From assembly GCF_000612585.1 (NCBI RefSeq), contig NZ_JFCA01000001.1, positions 62,001 through 126,000 on the forward strand: a DNA stretch of 64,000 nt. The letters run 5' to 3'. This document shows, piece by piece, positions 28,242 through 36,718 of this stretch. A program made the position numbers and the translations under genes. The stretch comes from Pseudomonas sp. CHM02. Lineage in GTDB: Bacteria; Pseudomonadota; Gammaproteobacteria; Pseudomonadales; Pseudomonadaceae. Each line of letters starts with the position of its first letter. The stretch's first letter is position 1. The notes beneath the pieces were generated by a model. That model saw only the letters and a program-made list of their open reading frames with translations, was not told the origin of the DNA and made no database searches.

Positions 28242-29294
28242 TCAGACCTTCAGGGTCGCCATGTCGATGACGAAGCGGTATTTCACATCGCCGGCGATCA
28301 TGCGGCTGTAGGCTTCGTTGATGTTGCGGATGTCGAGCATTTCGATGTCGCAGGTAATGCCATGCTCGGCGCAGAAATCCAGGACTTCCTGGGTTTCGGC
28401 AATGCCGCCGATCAAGGAACCGGCCAGCACCTTGCGGCCCAGCACCAGCTTGGCCGCGTTCACCGGTGGGTCCACCGGCTCGATCAGGCCGACCAGGATG
28501 TGCACGCCGTCAAAGCGCAGGACGTCGAGGTAGGGGTTCAGGTCGTGCTGCACCGGAATGGTGTCCAGCAGGAAGTCGAAGCTGCCCGCCGCGGCTTTCA
28601 TCTGCTCGGCATCGGTGGACACGATCACGTGGTCGGCACCCTGGCGACGGCCTTCTTCGGCTTTGCTCGCCGAACGAGTAAACAGGGTCACTTCCGCGCC
28701 CATGGCCTTGGCGAACTTGATGCCCATATGGCCCAGGCCACCCATGCCGAGTACGCCGACTTTATCGCCGGCCTTCACGCCGTAGTGCTTGAGCGGCGAG
28801 TAGGTGGTGATGCCTGCGCACAGGATCGGCGCGGCGCTGGCCAGGTCGAGCGTGGCCGGGATCTTCACCACGAAGTGCTCGCTGACCACGATGCTGTCGG
28901 AATAGCCGCCCATGGTGTTGCTGCCGTCTACACGGTCCGGGGTGGCGTAGGTCATGGTCGGGCCTTCGAGGCAGTATTGCTCCAGGTCCGATGTGCACGC
29001 TTCGCAGTGGCGGCACGAGTCGACCATGCAGCCTACGCCGACCAGGTCGCCGACCTTGTGTGCGGTGACGTTGGCGCCGACGGCAGTGACCTTGCCGACG
29101 ATTTCGTGGCCCGGCATCAGCGGGTACACGGCGATGCCCCATTCGTTGCGGGCCTGGTGAATGTCGGAGTGGCACACGCCGCAGTAAAGGATCTCGATGG
29201 CCACGTCATCGACGCGCGGGCTGCGGCGCTGGAAGGACATGGGGGCGAGGGGAGTGGTGGCCGACTGGGCGGCATAACCGATGGCGGTGTACAT
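28242..29294 (-). CDS. zinc-dependent NAD(P)H alcohol dehydrogenase (YahK-like)
   Basis: The 350-residue enzyme is a medium-chain alcohol dehydrogenase. It has the catalytic zinc ligands in CGVCHSD and PGHE, the structural-zinc cysteines in CRHCEACTSDLEQYC, and the cofactor motif GMGGLGHMG. The residues after the cofactor motif (FTRSASK) suggest NADPH, as in YahK-type aldehyde reductases. Start 29294 gives the family N-terminus MYTAIGYAA. It is divergent from the AraC gene, which may control it. Confidence 0.9.
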   Translation of the reverse strand: MYTAIGYAAQSATTPLAPMSFQRRSPRVDDVAIEILYCGVCHSDIHQARNEWGIAVYPLMPGHEIVGKVTAVGANVTAHKVGDLVGVGCMVDSCRHCEACTSDLEQYCLEGPTMTYATPDRVDGSNTMGGYSDSIVVSEHFVVKIPATLDLASAAPILCAGITTYSPLKHYGVKAGDKVGVLGMGGLGHMGIKFAKAMGAEVTLFTRSASKAEEGRRQGADHVIVSTDAEQMKAAAGSFDFLLDTIPVQHDLNPYLDVLRFDGVHILVGLIEPVDPPVNAAKLVLGRKVLAGSLIGGIAETQEVLDFCAEHGITCDIEMLDIRNINEAYSRMIAGDVKYRFVIDMATLKV

Positions 29295-29476
29295 GGGGGA
29301 AACCTCGCAAAAGCTTGGACGGGTGAGGTGGCGCATTCTGCGCGCCGACCCTGGGAGCGAACATGGCAAATGCTCCGAGTCTCATGCCTATTCGTCCGGG
29401 AGTGCCCCGGGTTTGGATCCATTGGCCGCCAGACCTGCGATGATGTTCTCATCCCTTATTCGCGAAGTTTTTTGCC

Positions 29477-30370
29477 ATGTTGTTGACCCGCCATCTCGAT
29501 GCCAACGCCACGCTGGTTGCCTTGATTGAGGGGCTTACGTCCCGCGACGGTTTTTCGCCCACTCATCTCCCCGGCGTGCAAGTACTGCGCGCCAGCTGCG
29601 ACGTGGCGCGCGGGCCACAGATCTATGAACCGAGCCTGATGTTCGTCGCCCAAGGCAGCAAGCTCGCCTACCTGGGCCCGCGTACGCTGGAGTATGGCGC
29701 CGGGCACTATCTGATCCAGGCGATGCCGGTGCCGTTCGAGTGCGAGACGTTTGCCATGGCGCCGGATGCACCGCTGCTGGGCGTGACGGTGGGCATTGAT
29801 CGCGTCGTGCTGGGCGAGTTGGTGATGGCCATGGGCATTCAGGCCGGGCCGCCGCCGACGGCGCAGACGCTGGAGTCGATGAGCTCGGTGGTGCTCGATG
29901 ACGCGATGCGTGGGTGTGTCGAACGGCTGCTGCAGTGCCTGCACGATCCGCTGGAAAGCCGGATCATGGGCCCGGCGCGGGTGCGGGAATTACTCTTCAC
30001 CGCGTTGCGTGGGCCACAGGCCGATGTGTTGCGCGCATTGGTGGAACAGCAGGGGCAGTTTTCGCGGATCGCCACCTCGTTGAATCACCTGCATGCCCAT
30101 TATGCCGAGCCGCTGAATATCGAGACGCTGGCGGGGTATGCACACATGAGTGCGTCGACGTTTCATGAGCATTTCAAGCGCTGCACCTTGTTGTCGCCGG
30201 TGCAGTACCTCAAGCGTTTGCGGCTGCTCAAGGCCCAGCAATTGCTGCTGGTGGAAGGCATGGGCGTGGCGCAGGCGGCGCATAATGTGGGGTATCAGAG
30301 TACGTCGCAGTTCAGCCGGGAATATAAGCGCTACTTCGAGCGCAACCCAGGCGAAGAGCGCGCCGCCTGA
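29477..30370 (+). CDS. AraC-family transcriptional regulator
   Basis: The 297-residue protein has an N-terminal AraC-type cupin ligand domain (about 20-160) and a C-terminal double helix-turn-helix (about 195-290, with LAGYAHMSASTFHEHFK and VGYQSTSQFSREYKRYF). It is divergent from the alcohol dehydrogenase gene across 182 bp, the usual layout for an aldehyde or alcohol-responsive activator. The effector is not known. Confidence 0.88.
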   Translation: MLLTRHLDANATLVALIEGLTSRDGFSPTHLPGVQVLRASCDVARGPQIYEPSLMFVAQGSKLAYLGPRTLEYGAGHYLIQAMPVPFECETFAMAPDAPLLGVTVGIDRVVLGELVMAMGIQAGPPPTAQTLESMSSVVLDDAMRGCVERLLQCLHDPLESRIMGPARVRELLFTALRGPQADVLRALVEQQGQFSRIATSLNHLHAHYAEPLNIETLAGYAHMSASTFHEHFKRCTLLSPVQYLKRLRLLKAQQLLLVEGMGVAQAAHNVGYQSTSQFSREYKRYFERNPGEERAA

Positions 30371-30383
30371 TCACACGCAAACC

Positions 30384-30469
30384 CTGTAGGAGCCGGCTTG
30401 CCGGCGATGGCGCCCGCAAGATCATTGCAGGACTTGAAGGCCTCATCGCCGGCAAGCCGGCTCCTACAG
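30384..30469. repeat. paired REP element (GTAGGAGCCGGC type)
   Basis: Inverted copies of GTAGGAGCCGGCTTGCCGGCG flank a 40-bp spacer after the AraC gene. Confidence 0.92.
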
Positions 30470-30487
30470 GTTTGGTTGTGTTGGCCA

Positions 30488-30520
30488 CAAAAAAGGCTCC
30501 CATTTGGGAGCCTTTTTTAT
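30488..30520. terminator. bidirectional terminator between AraC gene and ETF-QO
   Basis: AAAAAAGGCTCCC and GGGAGCCTTTTTT form a long stem with a 4-nt loop. A-run and U-run on both sides allow termination of both convergent transcripts. Confidence 0.9.
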
Positions 30521-30533
30521 TCCAGCAGCGGGC

Positions 30534-32198
30534 TTACATATTCGGGTAAGTCGGCCCGCCCGCGCCTTCCGGCGTGACCCACGTGATGTTCTGCGAAGGA
30601 TCCTTGATGTCACAGGTCTTGCAGTGCACGCAGTTCTGGGCGTTGATCTGGAAGCGCTTCTCGCCGTCTTCCTGGGTGATCACTTCATACACGCCGGCCG
30701 GGCAGTAGCGCTGCGCCGGTTCATCGTAGAGCGGCAGGTTGGTGCCGATCGGGATGCTCGGGTCCTTGAGCTTCAAGTGGCACGGTTGCTCTTCTTCGTG
30801 GTTGGTACCGGAGATGAACACCGAGCTCAGCTTGTCGAAGCTCAGCTTGCCGTCGGGTTTTGGGTAGTCGATCTTCTTGCTGTCCTTGGCCAGCTTGAGG
30901 CAGGCGTAGTCCGGCTTGGTGTCGTGCAGGGTGAACGGCATCTTGCCGCCCAGGATATTCTGGTCGAACCAGTTGAAGCCGGCACCGATGATCGGGCCGA
31001 ACTTGTGCATCGCCGGGCCGAAGTTGCGGCTGGCGAACAGTTCTTCGTAGAGCCAGCTGGACTTGAAGCTGTCGACGTAAGCGGTCAGTTCATCACCGCC
31101 TTCGGACTCGGCAAACAAGCGGTCGGCCACGGCGTCGGCGGCGAGCATGCCGGACTTCATCGCGGTGTGGCTGCCTTTGATCTTGGCGAAGTTCAGGGTG
31201 CCAAGGTCGCAACCGATCAGCGCGCCACCTTTGAAGACCATCTTCGGCAACGAGTTCAGGCCGCCTTTGCAGATGGCACGGGCGCCGTAACTGATGCGCT
31301 TGCCGCCTTCGAGGTACTGGGCCAGCACCGGGTGGTGCTTGAGGCGCTGGAACTCATCGAAGGGCGACAGGAAGGTGTTGCTGTAGGACAGGTCGACGAT
31401 CAGGCCGACCACTACCTGGTTGTTTTCCAAGTGATACAGGAACGAGCCACCGGTGTTCTCGGCGCTCATGATGTCCAGAGGCCAACCAGCAGTGTGGACG
31501 ACCAGGCCTGGCTGGTGCTTGGCCGGGTCGATTTCCCAGATTTCCTTCAGGCCGATGCCGTAGTGCTGGGCGTCGGCGTCGCTGTCCAGGTTGAAACGCT
31601 GGATCAGTTGCTTGCCGATATGGCCACGGCAACCTTCGGCGAACAGCGTGTACTTGCCACGCAGTTCCATGCCGGGGGTGTAGACGCCTTCTTTTGGGTG
31701 GCCTTCGCGGTCGACGCCGAGGTCGCCGGTGATGATCCCGCGCACCACGCCGTTTTCGTCGAACAGCGCTTCCTGGGCGGCGAAGCCTGGGTAGACTTCC
31801 ACGCCGAGGTTCTCGGCCTGCTGGGCCAGCCAGCGGCACAGGTTGCCCAGGGAGATGATGTAGTTGCCTTCGTTGTGCATGGTCTTGGGCACAAAGAAGT
31901 CAGGCACCTTGGTGGAGGCTTCGGGGCTGCGCAGTACATAGATGTCATCGCGCACCACGGGAGTGTTGAGCGGGGCGCCGAGTTCTTTCCAGTCCGGGAA
32001 CAGTTCGTTCAGGGCGCGTGGTTCGAACACGGCACCGGAGAGAATATGCGCGCCGACTTCGGAGCCTTTCTCGACCACGCAGACGCTGATTTCCTTACCG
32101 GCTTCGGCGGCCTTCTGCTTCAGTCGGCAGGCGGCAGACAGTCCCGCCGGGCCAGCGCCGACGATGACCACGTCGAATTCCATGTATTCGCGTTCCAC
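30534..32198 (-). CDS. electron transfer flavoprotein-ubiquinone oxidoreductase
   Basis: ETF-QO passes electrons from reduced ETF to ubiquinone at the inner membrane, serving fatty-acid and amino-acid dehydrogenases. The 554-residue protein has an N-terminal FAD motif (VGAGPAGLSAA), a central quinone-binding region, and a C-terminal [4Fe-4S] cluster formed by YCPAG and CVHCKTCDIK. It is divergent from etfBA, as in other Pseudomonas. A TTGGAC-17-TATAAT promoter precedes it with a PsrA-type box abutting the -35. Confidence 0.95.
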   Translation of the reverse strand: MEREYMEFDVVIVGAGPAGLSAACRLKQKAAEAGKEISVCVVEKGSEVGAHILSGAVFEPRALNELFPDWKELGAPLNTPVVRDDIYVLRSPEASTKVPDFFVPKTMHNEGNYIISLGNLCRWLAQQAENLGVEVYPGFAAQEALFDENGVVRGIITGDLGVDREGHPKEGVYTPGMELRGKYTLFAEGCRGHIGKQLIQRFNLDSDADAQHYGIGLKEIWEIDPAKHQPGLVVHTAGWPLDIMSAENTGGSFLYHLENNQVVVGLIVDLSYSNTFLSPFDEFQRLKHHPVLAQYLEGGKRISYGARAICKGGLNSLPKMVFKGGALIGCDLGTLNFAKIKGSHTAMKSGMLAADAVADRLFAESEGGDELTAYVDSFKSSWLYEELFASRNFGPAMHKFGPIIGAGFNWFDQNILGGKMPFTLHDTKPDYACLKLAKDSKKIDYPKPDGKLSFDKLSSVFISGTNHEEEQPCHLKLKDPSIPIGTNLPLYDEPAQRYCPAGVYEVITQEDGEKRFQINAQNCVHCKTCDIKDPSQNITWVTPEGAGGPTYPNM

Positions 32199-32319
32199 AG
32201 GCTATCTCCTACTCAAGGCTCAACAGGCTTTTTTTTCTAATGGGTGGAGGTTCGGTGTCGTAACCATCATCACGGTGCCAAATGGCAGGGGATGACCCAC
32301 CTTTCTCTCTAGGTGGCGC

Positions 32320-32348
32320 ATTATATCTACACCACTGTCAGCGTCCAA
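32320..32348 (-). promoter_or_regulatory. sigma70 promoter of the ETF-QO gene
   Basis: On the minus strand TTGGAC (32348-32343) and a perfect TATAAT (32325-32320) are 17 bp apart. The predicted start near 32313 leaves a 115-nt leader containing a CCACCT/AGGTGG hairpin. Confidence 0.65.
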
Positions 32349-32350
32349 TA

Positions 32351-32364
32351 CAAACGTTTGTTTG
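32351..32364. promoter_or_regulatory. PsrA-type operator
   Basis: CAAAC-GTTT-GTTTG fits the reported PsrA box CAAAC-N4-GTTTG exactly and touches the -35 of the ETF-QO promoter. PsrA is a fatty-acid-sensing TetR regulator of beta-oxidation genes in Pseudomonas. Confidence 0.6.
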
Positions 32365-32423
32365 AATTGCCCGCAGGCTAGGTAAATCAAAGAGGCGCGG
32401 CTTATGACTGGCTATTTTGCCGT

Positions 32424-32451
32424 ATTGACCAGAATAGGTGTTCCGGTCAAT
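32424..32451. promoter_or_regulatory. interrupted palindrome upstream of etfBA
   Basis: ATTGACC-A-GAA and TTC-C-GGTCAAT form 10-bp arms (one A/C mismatch apart) around a 6-bp centre. It overlaps a TTGACC -35-like hexamer, so it may be an operator for the etfBA direction. The rest of the 32199-32721 gap shows no supported gene. Confidence 0.4.
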
Positions 32452-32721
32452 ATACGGTCGGTTTTGCGCTTACCGTAGGCAGACAGCAGGTTTCAAGAGC
32501 ACGTCCAAAAGCAAGACAGGTGACGCGAGCCCGAACGATGGCGCGCAGTTTACACGCTGCGATAAAGAATGACCTCTCAGTCACCACTGACGAACGGTCA
32601 TCATTTCCCGTGAGCAAGGTCATCCGCCGACGTTTTTGGAGGTGCCCTTGTGTGCCGATGAGCATCAACCGCCAGGTTCGCCTAGGCGACTTTCTTTTCA
32701 CCGGAGAGTAACGAGGAATCC

Positions 32722-33471
32722 ATGAAGGTTCTTGTAGCTGTCAAACGCGTTGTCGATTACAACGTGAAAGTTCGCGTCAAGGCGGACAATTCCGGCGTCG
32801 ACCTCGCTAACGTCAAGATGTCGATGAACCCTTTCTGCGAAATCGCCGTGGAAGAAGCCGTACGCCTGAAAGAGAAAGGCGTGGCGACTGAAATCGTCGT
32901 GGTTTCCATCGGCCCTGCCACTGCTCAAGAGCAGCTGCGTACTGCCCTGGCACTGGGCGCCGACCGCGCTATCCTGGTCGAGTCCGCTGAAGAGCTGACC
33001 TCCCTGGCCGTTGCCAAGCTGCTCAAAGCCGTTGTCGACAAGGAACAGCCTCAGCTGGTGATCCTCGGCAAACAGGCGATCGACAGCGACAACAACCAGA
33101 CTGGCCAGATGCTGGCTGCGCTGACCGGTTACGGCCAGGGCACCTTCGCTTCCAAAGTCGAAGTGAGCGGCGACAACGTAGCGGTGACCCGTGAAATCGA
33201 CGGCGGCGCGCAGACCGTTTCCCTGAAACTGCCGGCCATCGTCACCACCGACCTGCGTTTGAACGAGCCGCGCTACGCGTCCCTGCCAAACATCATGAAA
33301 GCCAAGAAGAAGCCGCTTGAGTCGGTCACTCCTGAAGCTTTGGGCGTTTCCACCGCCTCCACCAACAAGACCGTCAAGGTTGAAGCACCGGCTGCACGCA
33401 GCGCGGGCATCAAGGTCAAGTCGGTGGCTGAACTGGTCGAGAAACTGAAAAACGAAGCGAAGGTGATCTGA
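32722..33471 (+). CDS. etfB: electron transfer flavoprotein beta subunit
   Basis: EtfB forms the ETF heterodimer, which collects electrons from acyl-CoA and other dehydrogenases. The 249-residue protein begins [20 protein letters not shown], has the AMP-binding fold and the C-terminal recognition-loop region ([11 protein letters not shown]) that meets dehydrogenases. GAGGAATCC precedes the ATG. etfA follows after 2 bp, so the two are translationally close. Confidence 0.96.
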   Translation: MKVLVAVKRVVDYNVKVRVKADNSGVDLANVKMSMNPFCEIAVEEAVRLKEKGVATEIVVVSIGPATAQEQLRTALALGADRAILVESAEELTSLAVAKLLKAVVDKEQPQLVILGKQAIDSDNNQTGQMLAALTGYGQGTFASKVEVSGDNVAVTREIDGGAQTVSLKLPAIVTTDLRLNEPRYASLPNIMKAKKKPLESVTPEALGVSTASTNKTVKVEAPAARSAGIKVKSVAELVEKLKNEAKVI

Positions 33472-33473
33472 TC

Positions 33474-34397
33474 ATGACTATCCTCGTAATCGCCGAACAC
33501 GATAACAAGGTGCTGGCCCCGGCCACCCTGAACACCGTGGCTGCCGCTGCTAAAATCGGTGGCGACATTCACGTACTGGTTGCCGGCCAGGGCGCCGTGG
33601 CTGAAGCCGCTGCGAAAATTGCGGGCGTGAGCAAAGTCCTGAACGCTGACAATGCCGCCTACGCGCATCAGCTGCCGGAAAACGTCGCTCCGCTGGTCGC
33701 AGAGCTGGGCGCTGGCTACAGCCACATCCTGGCTGCCGCCACCTCCAACGGCAAAAACATCCTGCCACGCGTTGCCGCGCAGCTGGACGTTGACCAGATC
33801 TCCGAGATCATCTCGGTTGAAAGCGCCGACACCTTCAAGCGCCCGATCTACGCCGGTAACGCCATCGCTACCGTACAGTCCAACGCTTCGGTCAAAGTCA
33901 TCACCGTGCGTGCTACCGGTTTCGACCCGGTTGCCGCCGAAGGTGGTTCGGCTGCCGTTGAAGCCGTTGCGGCTGCCCACGACGCGGGCACTTCCAGCTT
34001 CGTAGGCGAAGAGCTGGCCAAGTCGGATCGTCCTGAGCTGACCGCTGCCAAGATCGTCGTTTCCGGCGGGCGTGGCATGCAGAACGGTGACAACTTCAAG
34101 CACCTGTACGCCCTGGCCGACAAGCTGGGCGCTGCGGTCGGCGCCTCCCGCGCGGCCGTTGACGCAGGTTTTGTACCCAACGACATGCAGGTCGGCCAGA
34201 CCGGCAAGATCGTTGCGCCACAGCTGTACATCGCCGTCGGTATCTCCGGCGCGATCCAGCACTTGGCCGGTATGAAAGACTCCAAAGTGATCGTCGCGAT
34301 CAACAAGGACGAAGAAGCCCCGATCTTCCAGGTGGCTGATTACGGCCTGGTGGCGGACTTGTTCGAAGCCGTCCCTGAGTTGGAGAAGCTGGTCTAA
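33474..34397 (+). CDS. etfA: electron transfer flavoprotein alpha subunit
   Basis: EtfA carries most of the FAD-binding site of ETF. The 307-residue protein has an N-terminal adenine-nucleotide-like domain and the C-terminal FAD domain with VSGGRGM and the SGAIQH segment typical of ETF alpha. It lies 2 bp after etfB and is followed by a strong terminator. Confidence 0.96.
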   Translation: MTILVIAEHDNKVLAPATLNTVAAAAKIGGDIHVLVAGQGAVAEAAAKIAGVSKVLNADNAAYAHQLPENVAPLVAELGAGYSHILAAATSNGKNILPRVAAQLDVDQISEIISVESADTFKRPIYAGNAIATVQSNASVKVITVRATGFDPVAAEGGSAAVEAVAAAHDAGTSSFVGEELAKSDRPELTAAKIVVSGGRGMQNGDNFKHLYALADKLGAAVGASRAAVDAGFVPNDMQVGQTGKIVAPQLYIAVGISGAIQHLAGMKDSKVIVAINKDEEAPIFQVADYGLVADLFEAVPELEKLV

Positions 34398-34416
34398 TCC
34401 AGTCGCTTCACTTATA

Positions 34417-34449
34417 AAGAGCCCGGTCCTTGTGACCGGGCTTTTTTTT
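34417..34449 (+). terminator. rho-independent terminator after etfA
   Basis: AGCCCGGTC pairs with GACCGGGCT around a short loop, followed by eight T. It ends etfBA before the solute-binding-protein gene. Confidence 0.92.
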
Positions 34450-34467
34450 GACTTGGAGACACACGCC

Positions 34468-35283
34468 ATGGAATTGCGCCCTTGGGCGGTACTGCTGGGC
34501 CTCACATTGCTGCCGACGCTGTCGCTGGCCGCCGGCAAATGCGATCGCCTGGTGATCACCGGCAGCCCGGACGCACCGCCGTTGCTCTGGCGCGACCCGC
34601 AAGACCCCACGCACCTGATCGGCGCGACCGCCGATGTGTTGCAGCAAGTGGGCAAGGACCTCGGGTTGAAAATCGACCTGCTCTACGGCGGCAAACGCTC
34701 CCTGGCCCTGGAAGAAGTGCGCAGCGGGCGCATGGATATCCTCGCCGACGCGCCGCTGAACCTGGGTGAGCTGGAAACCCTCGACTACATCCATCCGGCG
34801 CTGGTGCAGCTCGACTACCTGGTGTGGACGCGCAAGGACTCGACGCTGGCCTATGCCACGGCCGCCGACCTGCACGGGCACAAAGGCGCAGTGTCGGAAC
34901 GTGCGCGTTTGAGTGCTGCTTTCGAAACCTTTGCCGGTGAGCAACTGAGCCTGCAACGCCTGCCGTCGCTGACGCCGGCGTTCCAGAAACTGCTGCTGGG
35001 TGAAGTGGACTACGTGCTCGCCGGGCGTTATTCCGGTATGGCCATGGCGCAGACCCTGGGCATGAGCAATGACCTGGTCGCCCGCGACGTGCCCATCGAC
35101 CAGCCCGGCCTGTACCTGGCGATTTCCCATAACTCGGCCTGCAATGATCCGTGGTTGCGCGGACAGCTCGCCAAAAAGATGACAGAATTGCCCGCGTCCG
35201 GTGTGGCGCAAGCTGCGTTGCAGAGCAATCTGGAGCGCTGGAAGGCGCAATTGCAGCAACCCGTCGGCACCCCAACAAAGTAG
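34468..35283 (+). CDS. periplasmic solute-binding protein, family 3-like
   Basis: The 271-residue protein has a signal peptide (cleavage near LSLAA) and a two-lobed extracellular solute-binding fold of the amino-acid type (SBP_bac_3). No permease or ATPase gene is adjacent, so it may serve an unlinked ABC transporter or act as a sensor. ATG 34468 follows TTGGAGAC. It is 9 bp before a lipoprotein gene and may be co-transcribed with the envelope genes after it. Confidence 0.82.
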   Translation: MELRPWAVLLGLTLLPTLSLAAGKCDRLVITGSPDAPPLLWRDPQDPTHLIGATADVLQQVGKDLGLKIDLLYGGKRSLALEEVRSGRMDILADAPLNLGELETLDYIHPALVQLDYLVWTRKDSTLAYATAADLHGHKGAVSERARLSAAFETFAGEQLSLQRLPSLTPAFQKLLLGEVDYVLAGRYSGMAMAQTLGMSNDLVARDVPIDQPGLYLAISHNSACNDPWLRGQLAKKMTELPASGVAQAALQSNLERWKAQLQQPVGTPTK

Positions 35284-35292
35284 GGATTTTCA

Positions 35293-35655
35293 GTGACTCT
35301 TCGACCTCTTTTCGCGGCCCTCGCCGTTGTCGCTCTGGCGGGATGTGCAGCCGATCCTGCGCCGAATGAACAAATGCGCCTCACCCAGCAAGCCTTGGAG
35401 CAAGCCAGTGCCGTGGGGGCCAACGCGGATGAATCGCCTGAATTGAAACTGGCCGAAGCCAAGTTCGCCCGGGCCAAGTCGAGCATGGCCGACCAATCCT
35501 ACAAAAACGCACGTATGCGTTTCGAGCAAGCCGAACTGGATGCGCGCCTGGCTGAAGCCCAGGTACTGACCCGCAAGAGCCAGGAGCAGTTGAACGTGCT
35601 CAACACCCGCATCACCCGCCTGCGCAAGCAACTGCAGTTGGGAGAAGCCCAATGA
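35293..35655 (+). CDS. DUF4398 family lipoprotein
   Basis: The 120-residue product has a lipoprotein signal with lipobox LAGC (Cys18) and then a helical DUF4398 domain rich in Ala, Glu and Arg, probably coiled coil. It starts at GTG 35293. Its stop overlaps the OmpA-family gene by 4 bp, and such pairs are common in Pseudomonas. The job is probably structural at the outer membrane or cell wall. Confidence 0.82.
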   Translation: MTLRPLFAALAVVALAGCAADPAPNEQMRLTQQALEQASAVGANADESPELKLAEAKFARAKSSMADQSYKNARMRFEQAELDARLAEAQVLTRKSQEQLNVLNTRITRLRKQLQLGEAQ

Positions 35656-36467
35656 GTCCGATGATCCGCGGTTTGAGCTGTGCGGTACTGTTGGGCACCG
35701 CCGTGTTGGGCGGTTGCGCCAGCCATCCCGACAGTGAACAGGCCTTGCAGCAGGCGGGTAACGACTTCCAGCAGGTCAAGGAAGACGCCAACGTGCTGCG
35801 CTTTGCGCCCAAGGACGTGATCCGCGCCGGTGAATCCCTGGCGCGCGCCGACCGTTTGTCCAGCTACTGGGGCAGCGGCGCCGACGTGGTGCATTACGCT
35901 TACCTGAGCCAGCGCTACAGCGCCATCGCCCGCGAACACACCGAGCAGGCGCTCAACCAAGAGCGCGGCGCCAAGCTCGAACTGGAACGCCAGCGCCTGC
36001 AATTGGCCCTGCGTGAAAGCAAGCTGATCAGCGTGCAGCAGCAGGGCAAATGGCTCGAAGAACAGATCGCCAGCCTGGCCACCACCCAGACCGATCGCGG
36101 CCTGGTGATGACCTTGGGCGACGTGCTGTTCGACACCGGTGAAGCGGAGTTGAAAAACTCGGCCAATCGCACGGTGCTGAAAATCGTGCAGTTCCTGCAA
36201 CTGAACCCCAAGCGCGTGGTGCGTATCGAGGGCTACACCGACAGCACGGGCGGCGAGCAGGAAAACCTCAGACTGTCCCGCGACCGTGCGCAGTCGGTGG
36301 CGGACGTGCTGGTGGACCTGGGGATCGACGAAAAACGCATCCAGGTCGAAGGCTACGGCGACCAGTATCCCGTCGAAGCCAACGCCTCCGAGCGGGGCAG
36401 GGCGCAGAACCGTCGGGTGGAAATCGTGTTCTCTGACGAGAAAGGCCAACTCGGCGCCGCGCGCTAA
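35652..36467 (+). CDS. OmpA-family lipoprotein with DUF4398-like N-terminal region
   Basis: The 271-residue protein has a lipobox LGGC (Cys22), a long charged helical region (about 40-140) and a C-terminal OmpA-like peptidoglycan-binding domain (about 155-262, with GYTDSTGGEQENLRLSRDRAQ and NRRVEI). It therefore tethers outer membrane to peptidoglycan. It overlaps the preceding lipoprotein gene by ATGA. The two may form a complex. Confidence 0.9.
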   Translation: MSPMIRGLSCAVLLGTAVLGGCASHPDSEQALQQAGNDFQQVKEDANVLRFAPKDVIRAGESLARADRLSSYWGSGADVVHYAYLSQRYSAIAREHTEQALNQERGAKLELERQRLQLALRESKLISVQQQGKWLEEQIASLATTQTDRGLVMTLGDVLFDTGEAELKNSANRTVLKIVQFLQLNPKRVVRIEGYTDSTGGEQENLRLSRDRAQSVADVLVDLGIDEKRIQVEGYGDQYPVEANASERGRAQNRRVEIVFSDEKGQLGAAR

Positions 36468-36486
36468 GCGCCTGACACAGATCAAA

Positions 36487-36577
36487 CTGTGGGAGCGGGC
36501 TTGCTCGCGAAGGCGGTGTACCAGTCAGTACTTCATGGGCTGGCACACCGCCTTCGCGAGCAAGCCCGCTCCCACAA
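36487..36577. repeat. paired REP element (GTGGGAGCGGGCTTGCTCGC type)
   Basis: Inverted near-perfect copies of GTGGGAGCGGGCTTGCTCGC follow the OmpA-family gene. Confidence 0.92.
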
Positions 36578-36596
36578 TTGTTTGGTGTAGACCCTT

Positions 36597-36666
36597 ACAG
36601 TTTTTACTGTCACTCCCGCCCGTGCTCGACTATTGTGGCAACTGTCCCCGTACACTTCTAAACTGT
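36597..36666. promoter_or_regulatory. ACTGT repeats upstream of the MocR-type gene
   Basis: An inverted pair ACAGT-TTTT-ACTGT (36597-36610) is followed by two direct ACTGT copies at 36641 and 36662, which are 21 bp apart. MocR regulators often bind direct repeats spaced by two helical turns, so this is a candidate autoregulatory site. Confidence 0.5.
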
Positions 36667-36718
36667 GCCGGTATGTTTCACACAAAAATAAAATACCCGT
36701 GAAATCGAGTGCTGCGTC

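Noticed and set aside
28362-29486. 374-codon plus-strand frame opposite the zinc alcohol dehydrogenase
   Set aside because: Antisense to a gene with intact zinc and cofactor motifs. No ribosome site.
30504-32240. 578-codon plus-strand frame opposite ETF-QO
   Set aside because: It starts within the terminator hairpin and is the complement of a well-conserved oxidoreductase with its Fe-S cysteines.
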